From Chrysochromulina tobinii (taxonomy: Eukaryota > Haptophyta > Prymnesiales > Chrysochromulinaceae): a DNA stretch of 11,200 nt. Shown here one piece after another: positions 1-7,455 of this stretch (positions are counted from its first letter, which is position 1; each line of letters starts with the position of its first letter). Under the pieces are notes generated by a model that saw only the letters and a program-made list of their open reading frames with translations, ran no database searches and was not told where the DNA came from. Position numbers and translations under genes: made by a program. Location: contig JWZX01001939.1 of NCBI GenBank assembly GCA_001275005.1, positions 1-11,200 of the forward strand, read 5' to 3'.

Positions 1-1029
1 GGCAGCGGCGGTGGCGTCAGCAGTGCCGTCGTGTGAATGCCGCAGAGCGGCGGTGGTGTTGGTTGACCAGGTACCCACCACCAACGAGGGGGAGGCGTCG
101 AGTGCGTCCGCCGCCTCCACCTCCTCCACCTCCACCTCCACCTCTACCTCCCCCTTCGCCTTCTCCGCCTCCCTTTGTGCCAAGTTCGGAGATTGCGATC
201 GAGATCTCCGCAGCATCCGCTTGAGCTCGCGCAGGTCGATCGGGCCGTTGCCGTCTGTGCCGACGTCCGCAAACGTGGCCGCCGTCTCCTCGTCCGACAT
301 GCCCGACGCCTTGAGGGCGCTCTTGAGCTCCCGAGCGGAGATCACGCCGTCGCCGTCCGTGTCCACGTCGCGCAAGAAGTCGATCGCACGCGCGCGCGCG
401 CTCGAGTTGAAGTGCTGAGCGAGCGAAGCGCGGCGTGGTGCCGCCTTGGGAGGTGGGCGCGGCTCCTCGGAGGACCGGAGTGTTTCGGCAAAGCTCGGCG
501 GTGGCACCTGGCAAGACCCGTGCGAGCGCCCGCCGCCGCCGCCGCCGCTGCTGCAACGGCCACTACCACCGCTGGCGCCGCCGCGGCCGCCACTGCCAGA
601 ACCGCATCCGAAGAGGCTGTTACGAAGTTTGGGCGGCGACAACCGCCCGCGACCGTCGGCGAGAACGAGCCGCGAGTCCATCGCGATGAGCTCGAGCCGC
701 TGCTTCTCGAGCTGTTTCTCATACCTCTCCTTTTCCTTCTCACGGGCCACCCTCTCGGCGGAAAGCTGCGCACGCAGAAGCGCGCACTGCTCCTCCGCGA
801 CGCTCGCCGCGCGCTGGAGCTGCTGCTCGTGCTGCGGAAGCTGCTGCCGCTGCTCGTGCGCGACTTGCTGCGGCAGCAGGCTCTGGATCACGTTGCTCAC
901 GGTCGCCAGCAATTCGACAACGATCGAAACGGAGACAACTGTGCTCTCCCCGAGCGTTCCCAGACCAATTCGAAGCTCCTCGATGATGCGTAGAGCGTCC
1001 ACCAGCGTGGCAGGGCTCGACCTCACCAT
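1..1029 (-). CDS. EF-hand coiled-coil protein, 3' end cut by the window edge
   Basis: The frame is open for 343 codons from ATG at 1029 to position 1 without a stop, so the gene continues leftward. Residues 57-118 are rich in Q, E, R and K with a heptad-like pattern (predicted coiled coil). Residues 141-168 are a Gly/Ser-rich linker. Two EF-hands follow. The first loop, residues 223-234 (DTDGDGVISARE), is canonical. The second, residues 257-268 (GTDGNGPIDLRE), has Gly where the first calcium ligand should be Asp. An acidic Glu-Val repeat tail starts near 294. EF-hands bind calcium, so a calcium-responsive scaffold or sensor is likely; the partner is unknown. The start has purine at -3 and G at +4 (GCCATGG) and lies 188 bp from the divergent zinc-finger gene. 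The last ~25 residues look weakly protein-like and could be intronic. Confidence is high for the EF-hands and moderate for the exact start. Confidence 0.82.
   Translation of the reverse strand, partial: MVRSSPATLVDALRIIEELRIGLGTLGESTVVSVSIVVELLATVSNVIQSLLPQQVAHEQRQQLPQHEQQLQRAASVAEEQCALLRAQLSAERVAREKEKERYEKQLEKQRLELIAMDSRLVLADGRGRLSPPKLRNSLFGCGSGSGGRGGASGGSGRCSSGGGGGGRSHGSCQVPPPSFAETLRSSEEPRPPPKAAPRRASLAQHFNSSARARAIDFLRDVDTDGDGVISARELKSALKASGMSDEETAATFADVGTDGNGPIDLRELKRMLRRSRSQSPNLAQREAEKAKGEVEVEVEVEEVEAADALDASPSLVVGTWSTNTTAALRHSHDGTADATAAA
114..150. repeat. CCTCCA-type hexanucleotide repeat inside the EF-hand gene
   Basis: An imperfect run of CCTCCA/CCACCT units reads on the minus strand as alternating Glu and Val codons after the second EF-hand. 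It looks like a microsatellite that has become an acidic protein tail. Confidence 0.7.
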
Positions 1030-1217
1030 GGCGGGGGCGGCGCTCCCGCGCGTGAACACGCAATATCGCAAAGTTGCGTGCACGATCGCCGCGAGATTTG
1101 CGGAAACCCAAAGAGGCACGGCAGCTCGAGGCGCTGCATCGGGCGCTCCTCTCTTTTGCGGGTTGGATACACGCACTTCTATCAGCTCGCACTCGCACTC
1201 GCGACGGCAAAAAACCT
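1030..1217. promoter_or_regulatory. Shared divergent intergenic region
   Basis: This 188-bp gap separates the starts of the minus-strand EF-hand gene and the plus-strand zinc-finger gene. It should hold both core promoters and both 5' leaders. I see no TATA box. Pyrimidine-rich patches such as CTCCTCTCTTTTG near 1146-1158 are the only notable feature. Bidirectional promoter function is inferred from the geometry alone. Confidence 0.45.
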
Positions 1218-1306
1218 ATGTACAACATGGGCGGAGGCGGAATGGGCGGCGGCGGCATGGGCGGAGGCGGCATGGGCGGCGGCGGCATGGGCGGCAGCGG
1301 CATGGG

Positions 1307-1340
<34 letters not shown>

Positions 1341-2869
1341 GGCGGCGGCATGGGCGGCGGCATGGGCGGCGGCGGCATGGGCGGCGGCGGCATGGGCGGC
1401 GGCATGGGCGGCGGCATGGGCGGCGGCATGGGCGGCGGCATGCCCGGCATGGGTGGCATGGGTGGCATGGGCGGCGGCGGCGGCATGGGCGGTGGGATGG
1501 GCGGCGGAATGGGCGGTGGGATGGGCGGCGGCATGGGGCCGGGGATGGGCGGCATGGGCATGGTGGGCGGCCCGCGCCCGCGGATGGATCGGCGCGGAAT
1601 GCCCGTGGAAGGTGCGCAGTTTGCCGCCCGCCATCATCCGTGCGCTCTCTCCGCGCGCGCCCTTCTCTGACAGCTCCTCGCTCGCTCTCCCTCTCTCTCT
1701 CCCTCTCCCTCTCCCGTCTTTCTACCTCTCCTTCTCACACACTTTCTCTTTCTCGCTCTCTCGCTCTCTCTCTCTCCCTCTCTCTCTCTATCTGTGTGTG
1801 TGTGCGTTTCAGGCGTCGACGGCAACTGGCGCTGCCCGCAGTGTCAGAACATCAACTTTGGCAAGCGCGACCGATGCAACCGTTGCTCGTGTCCCAAACC
1901 ACCCGAGTATGGCGGACCCTCCTCAGGCAGCCTCAAAATCCACGACCCGTCGCTCGGGCCACCAACCCCCGAGGAGCTCAAGAAGACAGCTCTGCAGTCT
2001 GTTCAGGCGACTCGAACGCGCGCGCGGTCTCCGTCGCCTGTCTCCGTGTCCTGTGCATGCCTCTGTGCTGTGTCTCCGTCCGTGCTGCTGTCCGCTGTGC
2101 ACTGTCGGCCGTGCGTGCGTGCGTGCTGTGCCTGTCGTGCCTCTGTCCCGTCTGTTGCACGTCCAGTCGCATGAGAGGTGTTCGGTGCTCGTGTCTCGTG
2201 TGTGTGCCGCCCTTCGCCCCCCCTTCCCTGCTTCTCTGTCGCAGGTACGTGGCCCTCTTCATCTCCGAGCCTGATCCGTGGGGTGCGGCGACCAACTACC
2301 TCAACGAGCTGCGCATCCAGAGCTTCATTGCCGCGCAGGGCGGCATGGACGGCGCGGGCGCTGGCGCCGGCATGGGCGGCGGCGGCATGATGGGCGGCGG
2401 CATGATGGGAGGCGGCATGATGGGCGGCGGAATGATGGGCGGCGGCATGGGCATGGGCGGCGGCATGATGGGCGGCGGCATGATGGGCGGTGCGCCGATG
2501 GGCGGCGGCATGATGGGCGGCGGCATGATGGGCGGCGGCATGATGGGCGGCGGCGACGCCGGCGTGACAGGCGCCAAAACTGACGGCTCCGAGGCGGGCT
2601 CGAAGCGGGCTCGGTCGGAGGAAGGTGGTGGCGGCGGCGGCATGCTCGGCATGGGCATGGGCGCGTCGATGGGGCTGGGGGCGCCGATGGGGATGGGCGT
2701 GGGCATGGGAGGGGGAATGATCGGCGGCGGCATGATCGGCGGCATGATCGGGGGCGGCATGGGCGGCGCTAAGATGGACGGGCCGGGCGGCAGCGATGCC
2801 GCCGCTCCTGCATCTTCAGGCGGCGAGGGCGGCGGCGAGGGCGGCGCTCCCGCTGACGAGTCCAAGTAA
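1218..2869 (+). CDS. RanBP2-type zinc-finger protein with Met/Gly-rich low-complexity domains (3 exons)
   Basis: The model is exon 1 1218-1611, exon 2 1813-1996 and exon 3 2245-2869, giving 400 residues and a TAA stop. ATG 1218 is the first ATG in its frame. Residues 1-113 are a Met/Gly array (MGG to MGGGG units). Exon 2 carries a complete RanBP2 zinc finger at residues 137-156: W-x-C-x2-C-x10-C-x2-C with cysteines 139, 142, 153 and 156 and the NF..R positions (N146, F147, R150). Residues 194-223 resemble a folded or helical linker. Residues 226-296 are MMGGG repeats, 310-317 a basic patch (AGSKRARS, possible nuclear signal), 320-369 a second Met/Gly run, and the end is acidic. Fingers of this class often bind single-stranded RNA (ZRANB2, FUS/TAF15/EWS), so an RNA-binding, condensate-forming role is plausible but inferred. 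Intron 2's donor is the weak point of the model. Confidence 0.82.
1227..1570. repeat. Met/Gly codon repeat array, N-terminal
   Basis: The array consists of GGC and ATG codons with 9-, 12- and 15-bp spacing between ATGs, interrupted by GGA, GGT, AGC and CCC variants. It encodes the N-terminal Met/Gly domain. On the other strand the same DNA reads as Pro/Met or Ala/His repeats; I treat those as shadows. Confidence 0.85.
1612..1812 (+). other. Intron 1 of the zinc-finger gene, with CT microsatellite
   Basis: The intron is 201 nt, GTGCGC...GTTTCAG. It splits a glycine codon (G|GC, phase 1) and joins the Met/Gly exon directly to the zinc finger. Its second half, about 1673-1790, is an almost pure CT tract followed by a TG run near 1794-1804, which makes an unusually long polypyrimidine tract before the acceptor. 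Confidence 0.85.
1997..2244 (+). other. Intron 2 of the zinc-finger gene (donor uncertain)
   Basis: The acceptor TCTGTCGCAG at 2244 is well supported, because the following frame is clearly coding. The upstream exon must end in phase 2. Donor GTCTGT at 1997 fits and rebuilds CAG (Gln). Donor GTCTCC at 2027 also fits the phase and would add ten residues. The intron contains four GTGC units at 2111-2126 and is rich in TGTC/CTGT. Confidence 0.6.
2371..2770. repeat. Met/Met/Gly codon repeat arrays, C-terminal
   Basis: There are two blocks, about 2371-2557 (15-bp ATGATGGGCGGCGGC units) and 2641-2770 (ATGATCGGCGGC and ATGGGC variants). A non-repetitive stretch between them encodes the basic AGSKRARS patch. 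The unit differs from the N-terminal array, where single Met dominates. Confidence 0.85.
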
Positions 2870-2959
2870 GGCGTGACCTCGGCGATCGACCACACGCGAC
2901 GACGGGGAACATGACGGCGCGCGAAGTCGGAAGAGAGCCGACATCGGAGACGAAGGAAG

Positions 2960-3033
2960 GCGGCGCGGCGACGTGGCGGCGCGGCGGCGTGGCGCGGCGG
3001 CGTGCCGGCGCGGCGACGCGGCGACGCGGCGAC
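2960..3033. repeat. GC-rich GCGGCG(AC/TG) repeat tract
   Basis: Imperfect GCGGCGAC, GCGGCGTG and GCGGCGCG units run without A or T beyond one per unit. The tract is not coding on present evidence and is likely a degenerate microsatellite. Confidence 0.6.
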
Positions 3034-3379
3034 AAACGCGTGCGGTGCGGTGGCAGGGGAGGGGAAGGCTCCTGAGGTATACGCGCTGCTCTCGTGCCGC
3101 GTGCCGCATCGGGTGCGAGTTGCCGAGAGAGACGACGGAGCAGCACTGGCAGCAATATGGCGGATGGTGCGTGCGGTGTTGTCAGCGGTGCGTCGAGGGC
3201 CGAAGCCGGGGGCGGCTACCGGTCTTATGTGCCACGCTGAATGTGTGTAGAGTATGTGTGCGCGGTGTGAGCGAGAGCCGATACGTCGGACGGTGTGCGA
3301 GACCGACAGTAGCGCGGGGTCGTGCGCGACGGGTTCGGGCGGACGGCTGCGGCCCGGACGGTGACGGGGCTGGGGTGTG

Positions 3380-3401
3380 GGGATCGAGTAGGGATCGAGT
3401 A
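3380..3401. repeat. Two tandem copies of GGGATCGAGTA
   Basis: An exact 11-bp unit occurs twice. The core TCGAGTAG recurs in the same orientation near 3791 and near 7848, both in non-coding DNA. Confidence 0.75.
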
Positions 3402-3655
3402 GTACTGTGACTGCTTCCGGCGTGGACGGTGCGAGCGTGCACCGTGCCACCGTGCCACCCCGTCCGGGCGTGTCCACCGCGTTGGCCGTTGCTTCTTGAG
3501 TTTCTTATTCTGCTCACTGCTGCGACGGCCTGAGCGCTGATGTGATACCGCCCCGGAGCCCGGTAGGGGCTAGCGGGCGGTACCCGTGGCGGCCGAGAAG
3601 CGGCCGAGCGACGGCTAGTACCAGCCTGCAAAACCCCGGCGCGGCGCGCAACCTA

Positions 3656-3682
3656 CGCGTCCCGCGCGTCCCGCGCGTCCCG
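3656..3682. repeat. Three tandem copies of CGCGTCCCG
   Basis: The exact 9-bp unit is repeated three times, with a further CGCG at the end. Confidence 0.8.
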
Positions 3683-3968
3683 CGCGCCGCGTGGAACTAC
3701 CACAGAACATGCACACAGAACCAGCCACGTAGGCCGGCCACACTCCGTACCGGCTCGACGCCGCAAACACATGCACGTTCAACATCCGATCGAGTAGCGT
3801 GGTCGGTAGATTACCGAACAACACGAAATATGGAACGTATACGGCGTACGGTCTCGAAGGAATCCGCTCGCGGCCCCGGCGCTGAGATGTGGCGGCGGCG
3901 CGGCAACGGACTCGAGAGACGCGATCATGCATCGCACTGTATCGCCCGCACAGGGCACGGGCCCAGGC

Positions 3969-4778
3969 CTATGACATCCTGTGGTCGATGACGCTCGCCG
4001 CCGCCGGCAGCGCCTGCCTGCGGTCCACGGACGCGTCGGCATCGGGTGCCCGCCGCAGCGCCTCCCACGACAGGACGGTTTCGTCAGCGCTCGGCCGCTG
4101 CGCTGCGTCTACCACGAGCAGCGAGCGCACCGCCCGTTGCACGGCGGGCGACAGCGTCTTCGAGAAGGGCGTGTGGTCGCACCGCTTGATGCGCAGCTGT
4201 AGCGTCGCCATGTCGGAGGCGCGGAAGGCACACAACCCGTGCAGCGCCTCGAAGGCGAAGCAGCCAAGCGCCCACACATCCACGGGGGGACCCAAATAGG
4301 CCCCTTTGGTGCACAGCTCCGGCGCCATGTACGCGGGCGAGCCGCACACGGTCTTGAGCAGCTTCTTCCCACAGTGCAGCGCGAAGCCGAAATCGCAGAG
4401 CTTCACGCTACGGCGTGCCCCGTCGGTGTAGAGGACATTCTCGGGTTTCACGTCCCGATGAGCTATCTGATGCGCATGCAGGTGGGCGAGCGCCGTAATG
4501 AGCTGGTGCACGACAAGCGCCGCGTGCGGCTCGGTGAGGCCGTGCCCGTGTCGGAGCGAGCGCAGGTGCCGATGCACTGAGCCGCCGCTGCAGTACTCGA
4601 GCACGGCGTGCGTCGCCTGGGACGCCTCATGGACGGCGAGCAAGTTGGCCACGTGCGGATGACTCGTCGCTTGGAGCATGCCGAGGACCTCGAGCTCACT
4701 CTTGAGCGACTCCTTGAGCCACGGCTCCTTTTGGTATTTGACTCGATTGAACGACTTGACGGCCACCTCCGCGTCCAT

Positions 4779-4813
<35 letters not shown>

Positions 4814-5522
4814 TGCCGCCGTTTGCGCGCAGCGCGCGCACGACCGTCGAGAAGGCGCCCGCGGCAATCGGGCCCAGGGTGCGCAGCCCAAAGGGAGCGA
4901 GCGGGTCCGTCTTGCTGCTGGACTGCGACGAGGGTTTCACGACGACCTTGGGCAGGTCCTTCGCGGCATACGGGTTCGAAGTCAGACCAGACGTCCCAGT
5001 CGACAAGAGGCGTGCGCCGGACGAGTCACCTGGCCGCTCGGGCCGCTGCCGGAACGCTGCGAGCCGCGCCGAGGGATCGAAACCCGTCTCGGCCACCTTG
5101 TCCTCGCGCGCCGGCGGCGCCGGGTAGAATTCTGGGCGCGAGGGCATGCCGGCGGTGACACGCTTGGACGGTGACCCATCGGGGTTGACCCGCAGCCTGG
5201 AGGGTGAGTCCAGTTGCAGCGGCAGCGGCTGCGTGGTCGCCGCGCCCGTGGCCGCCTGAGCACGGGCGCGAGAGTCCATGGGCCGGCTGAGGCGCGTAGT
5301 GCCGAGCAGGCGCGGGCTTTGCAGCTCCTCGATGGTCACACCTTGCTTCACATAGGTACGCGCCAATTCCTCAATCTGCCGGCGCAGCGCGGGCATGGCG
5401 CTCTCGTCGCGCATCCGCGGCAAAAGGTGCCCACCGTTTCTGAACGTCGACGCGGCCGTCCGCCGGCGGCCGGGGCCCAGCTCCAGGGGTGGTAAGCCAG
5501 AGGAGGGGCCTCGACCGCGCAT
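3969..5522 (-). CDS. Ser/Thr protein kinase with polyglycine insertion in the N-lobe
   Basis: This is an intronless 517-residue frame ending in TAG. The kinase domain spans about residues 212-489. The nucleotide loop is LGPIAAGAFSTVV (216-228), the catalytic lysine K256 (VAVK), the probable helix-C Glu E276 or E278, the catalytic loop HRDVKPEN (355-362), DFG 377-379, CGSPAYMAPE (393-402), DVW 415-417 and the late Arg R476. All essential residues are present, so it should be active and phosphorylate Ser/Thr. The activation segment and overall order most resemble the CAMK/AMPK-related group; assignment to a subfamily is not possible. Residues 1-210 are disordered and Ser/Pro-rich except for a helix near 43-68. 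The first Met (5522) has a poor context and lies 53 bp from the next gene; Met43 at 5396 has purine at -3 and is a credible alternative start. Its substrate is unknown. Confidence 0.88.
4779..4811. repeat. CCG trinucleotide run encoding 11 glycines inside the kinase
   Basis: A near-pure GCC/CCG run gives Gly238-Gly248 on the minus strand, between strands beta-2 and beta-3 of the kinase N-lobe. A short non-repetitive glycine/serine patch precedes it. Confidence 0.9.
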
Positions 5523-5575
5523 GTAAGGTCACTGCCCAACTGCCCACGCAAAGGGATGTGCTTGGTTTGCGCTCG
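5523..5575. promoter_or_regulatory. Very short head-to-head gap between kinase and GT90 gene
   Basis: Only 53 bp separate the two predicted start codons. Either the promoters overlap the neighbouring coding sequence or one of the starts is called too far upstream. An out-of-frame ATG at 5556 precedes the GT90 start. No TATA element is visible. Confidence 0.4.
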
Positions 5576-7455
5576 ATGCGCCTTCTCAAACGGCAGTGGA
5601 AACAATCACTTTCCATGTGCAAGTTCCTTGAGACCTCCATACGTTCACACCATTGGTTCCAGCTCGCGCCTTCGACTCCCGCGGCGTGCGTCGATCCTGT
5701 GCACAGGATGGTTCGCATCGCTGACCTCTCCGACTTTTCGTCCAACATCACGTCGCCTTCCTGGCAACCGCTGGTAGACCACTACCTATCACGCTTCCGC
5801 AGCAAGGAAGGCGTGCCGCTGTCTGATGTGGATGCGCTCGAGGCCTGGGCGGCGAATGCGACAGCTTTTGACGCCACGGGCTCCTGGCGCATGCGCCTCA
5901 TCGACGGCACGCTTTGGGTCAAGCCGCTTCGCTTCCATGCCCACTGGGCCGAGCGCGCGAACGTGTTGCGCATGATGCTGCTCGCGACTCGCGCCAGCAA
6001 GCGCCTTCCAACCAATCTTGACCTCGTGTATGGCCATGCAGACAACGACAACACGCCCACGCGAGATGTTCAGGGGCGTCGGCAGTGCCTTGGCTTCCGC
6101 AGCCGCCCGCCGAAGCGTGCCGCTGAGGACCCAGCCGATGGCGCTTCGTCGATGCGGCCGAGCTGCGACGCGAGCTGCCGAGCCACCTGGAGAGATAGCA
6201 GCTGCGTGCCACTCCCGCTCTTCACCAATTCACACGACCCAAAGCGAGGAGGCCTGCCCGTGCCCGAATTCACATGGATTGGATGGCAGAAGGTGCCTCC
6301 GTGGTGTCAGCAGGTGGTGGCCCTGGACGCGGCCGCGGAGGCGACGCCGTGGACGGCAAGGGACCGCCGCCTCTTCTTCTCCGGCGGCCTCGACAATGGC
6401 CACCATCGCAAGGAGCTTCGCAGGTGAGCAGCTGGCCGAGCTGTCGAACGCGCGGCCGTTCGAGCTGTGGCCACGACGCCCCTCTTATCCCACGGCCACG
6501 ACTCGCGCGCTCGGGCAGGTTGGCGCTCGCGGAGCTTGCTGCGGGGCGCACCTCCGAGATTCTCGTGCGGGACGTCTCGTCGAGGTTTCATCGTTGGAAC
6601 CAATTCGATCGCAAGCAAGCTCCCGGCTTCACCAAGCTGCGCGCGCAGACCAACGTGAGCATCGCCGCACCGCCCGTGCCCGCCACAGCGGCATGCGCGC
6701 ACCAGTACTCGATCAACGTGCCCGGATTCGGGTACTCGTCACGCCTTCGAGCGCTGCTGCGATGTGGTGGAGCCGTGGTGCACGTGGTCCACGCCTCGTC
6801 CGAGTTCTTCATGCCGCTGCTCCGCCATCGCGAGCATCTCTACCTACTCGACGGGCGTGAGCCTGTGCGTGGCCTCGACGTGCCTCTGATGGCCTCGGAT
6901 TGCCTCCGGTCGCCTCTAGTCGCCTCTCGTCGCCTATCTGCGCGCCTCTGAGCGCTTAGCTGCGAGTCTCCCCTTTCTTGGTGAGTGCCTCAGGTGCGCC
7001 ACGATCTGCTGCAGCTGCTGCGCTCCCTCCATGCAGACCCAGCGCAGCCAGCGCGCGCCGTAGGAGCGGCGGGTCGGGAGTTTGCCAGAACCTGGCTCAG
7101 CTTCGAGAGCGTGCTGGCCTACCTGCACACGCTGCTTGCCACGTATGCCGAGCTGTACGAGCGTGGACGAATCTCGAGCGGTGCGCCTCCGCTGAGCGCT
7201 GAGGGGGCGCTGCGGGACGGCTTCGTGCGCGTCGACTCAGAAGATGACCTACCGCATCTCACCGGGACATGCACCTGTGACGAGAGCGTACGAGAGCGGC
7301 CGAGGCGCGTGTGCGCCGACGCGCCCGTCCACCCCGAGCTTCGCAAACTCGCTCGCTGCACGCTCTGGGCGCGACCTGGTCACGAGCGTTGCTTTGACCG
7401 TCGGTGCTGCGTGGGGTGGGACTGTGGGACGAGGCCGCTGGGGTGCCCGTCTTGA
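5576..7455 (+). CDS. GT90 (CAP10-type) glycosyltransferase, 3 exons
   Basis: Exons 5576-6423, 6519-6864 and 6994-7455 join in frame to 551 residues. The family pattern is visible across exons: a stretch like LPTNLDLVYGHADND (144-158), PLPLFTNSHD (212-221), then LPVPEFTWIGW (227-237), then RLFFSGGLDNGHHRK (265-279). Exon 2 carries the most diagnostic block, CAHQYSINVPGFGYSSRLR (342-360), followed by LRCGGAVV (363-370) and the EFF...HLYLLDG stretch. CAP10/POGLUT-like enzymes transfer sugars such as xylose or glucose in the secretory pathway or to capsule-like polymers; donor and acceptor here cannot be read. Exon 3 supplies a helical region with an alpha-helical C-terminus and a Cys-rich tail. 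There is no clear signal peptide or membrane anchor at this start, so an upstream exon or another start is possible. Residues 160-212 look like an Arg/Cys-rich insertion. Confidence 0.8.
6424..6518 (+). other. Intron 1 of the GT90 gene
   Basis: This 95-nt intron is GTGAGC...TCGGGCAG. It splits an Arg codon (AG|G, phase 2), removes an in-frame TGA at 6425 and restores the frame into the LALAEL continuation. Confidence 0.85.
6865..6993 (+). other. Intron 2 of the GT90 gene
   Basis: A 129-nt phase 0 intron, GTGCGT...GCCTCAG, joins GREP to VRHDLLQLL. The upstream GTGAGC at 6857 looks like a stronger donor but gives phase 1 and the wrong downstream frame. The middle is made of GCCTCT/GCCTCG-type units (6882-6950). 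Confidence 0.72.

Larger units (their letters stand above)
2870..3968. other. Non-coding interval between convergent genes
   Basis: About 1.1 kb lies between the zinc-finger gene stop and the kinase stop, which point towards each other. Open frames here are Arg/Ala-rich by-products of GC content and show no recognisable domain. It contains GCGGCG-type repeats at 2960-3033, an 11-bp tandem at 3380-3401 and a 9-bp tandem at 3656-3682. Both 3' UTRs must lie here. I saw no AATAAA. Confidence 0.6.

Noticed and set aside
17-556. Minus-strand Arg/Gly-rich frame over the EF-hand region
   Set aside because: The neighbouring minus-strand frame encodes clear EF-hands, so this frame is a GC-driven shadow.
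740-1561. Minus-strand Pro/Met-rich frame (PPMPP repeats)
   Set aside because: It is the complement of the Met/Gly codon array. It also overlaps the EF-hand gene start in another frame and has no non-repetitive domain.
446-2869. An 807-codon plus-strand frame running from before the zinc-finger gene to its stop
   Set aside because: Only its last part (from 2245) is coding. Upstream it crosses the antisense of the EF-hand gene, a CT-microsatellite intron and a frame-shifted reading of the Met/Gly array.
2973-3410. Plus-strand Arg/Cys-rich frame downstream of the zinc-finger gene
   Set aside because: Composition follows GC-rich repeats, there is no motif, and it starts inside a simple-sequence tract.
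2296-3477. Minus-strand 393-codon Pro/Met/Ile and Arg-rich frame
   Set aside because: It is antisense to exon 3 of the zinc-finger gene plus GC-rich non-coding DNA; no domain is visible.
4968-4985. GGGTTCGAAGTC, resembling a tRNA T-arm
   Set aside because: It lies inside the kinase coding sequence and no acceptor stem or anticodon arm can be built around it.
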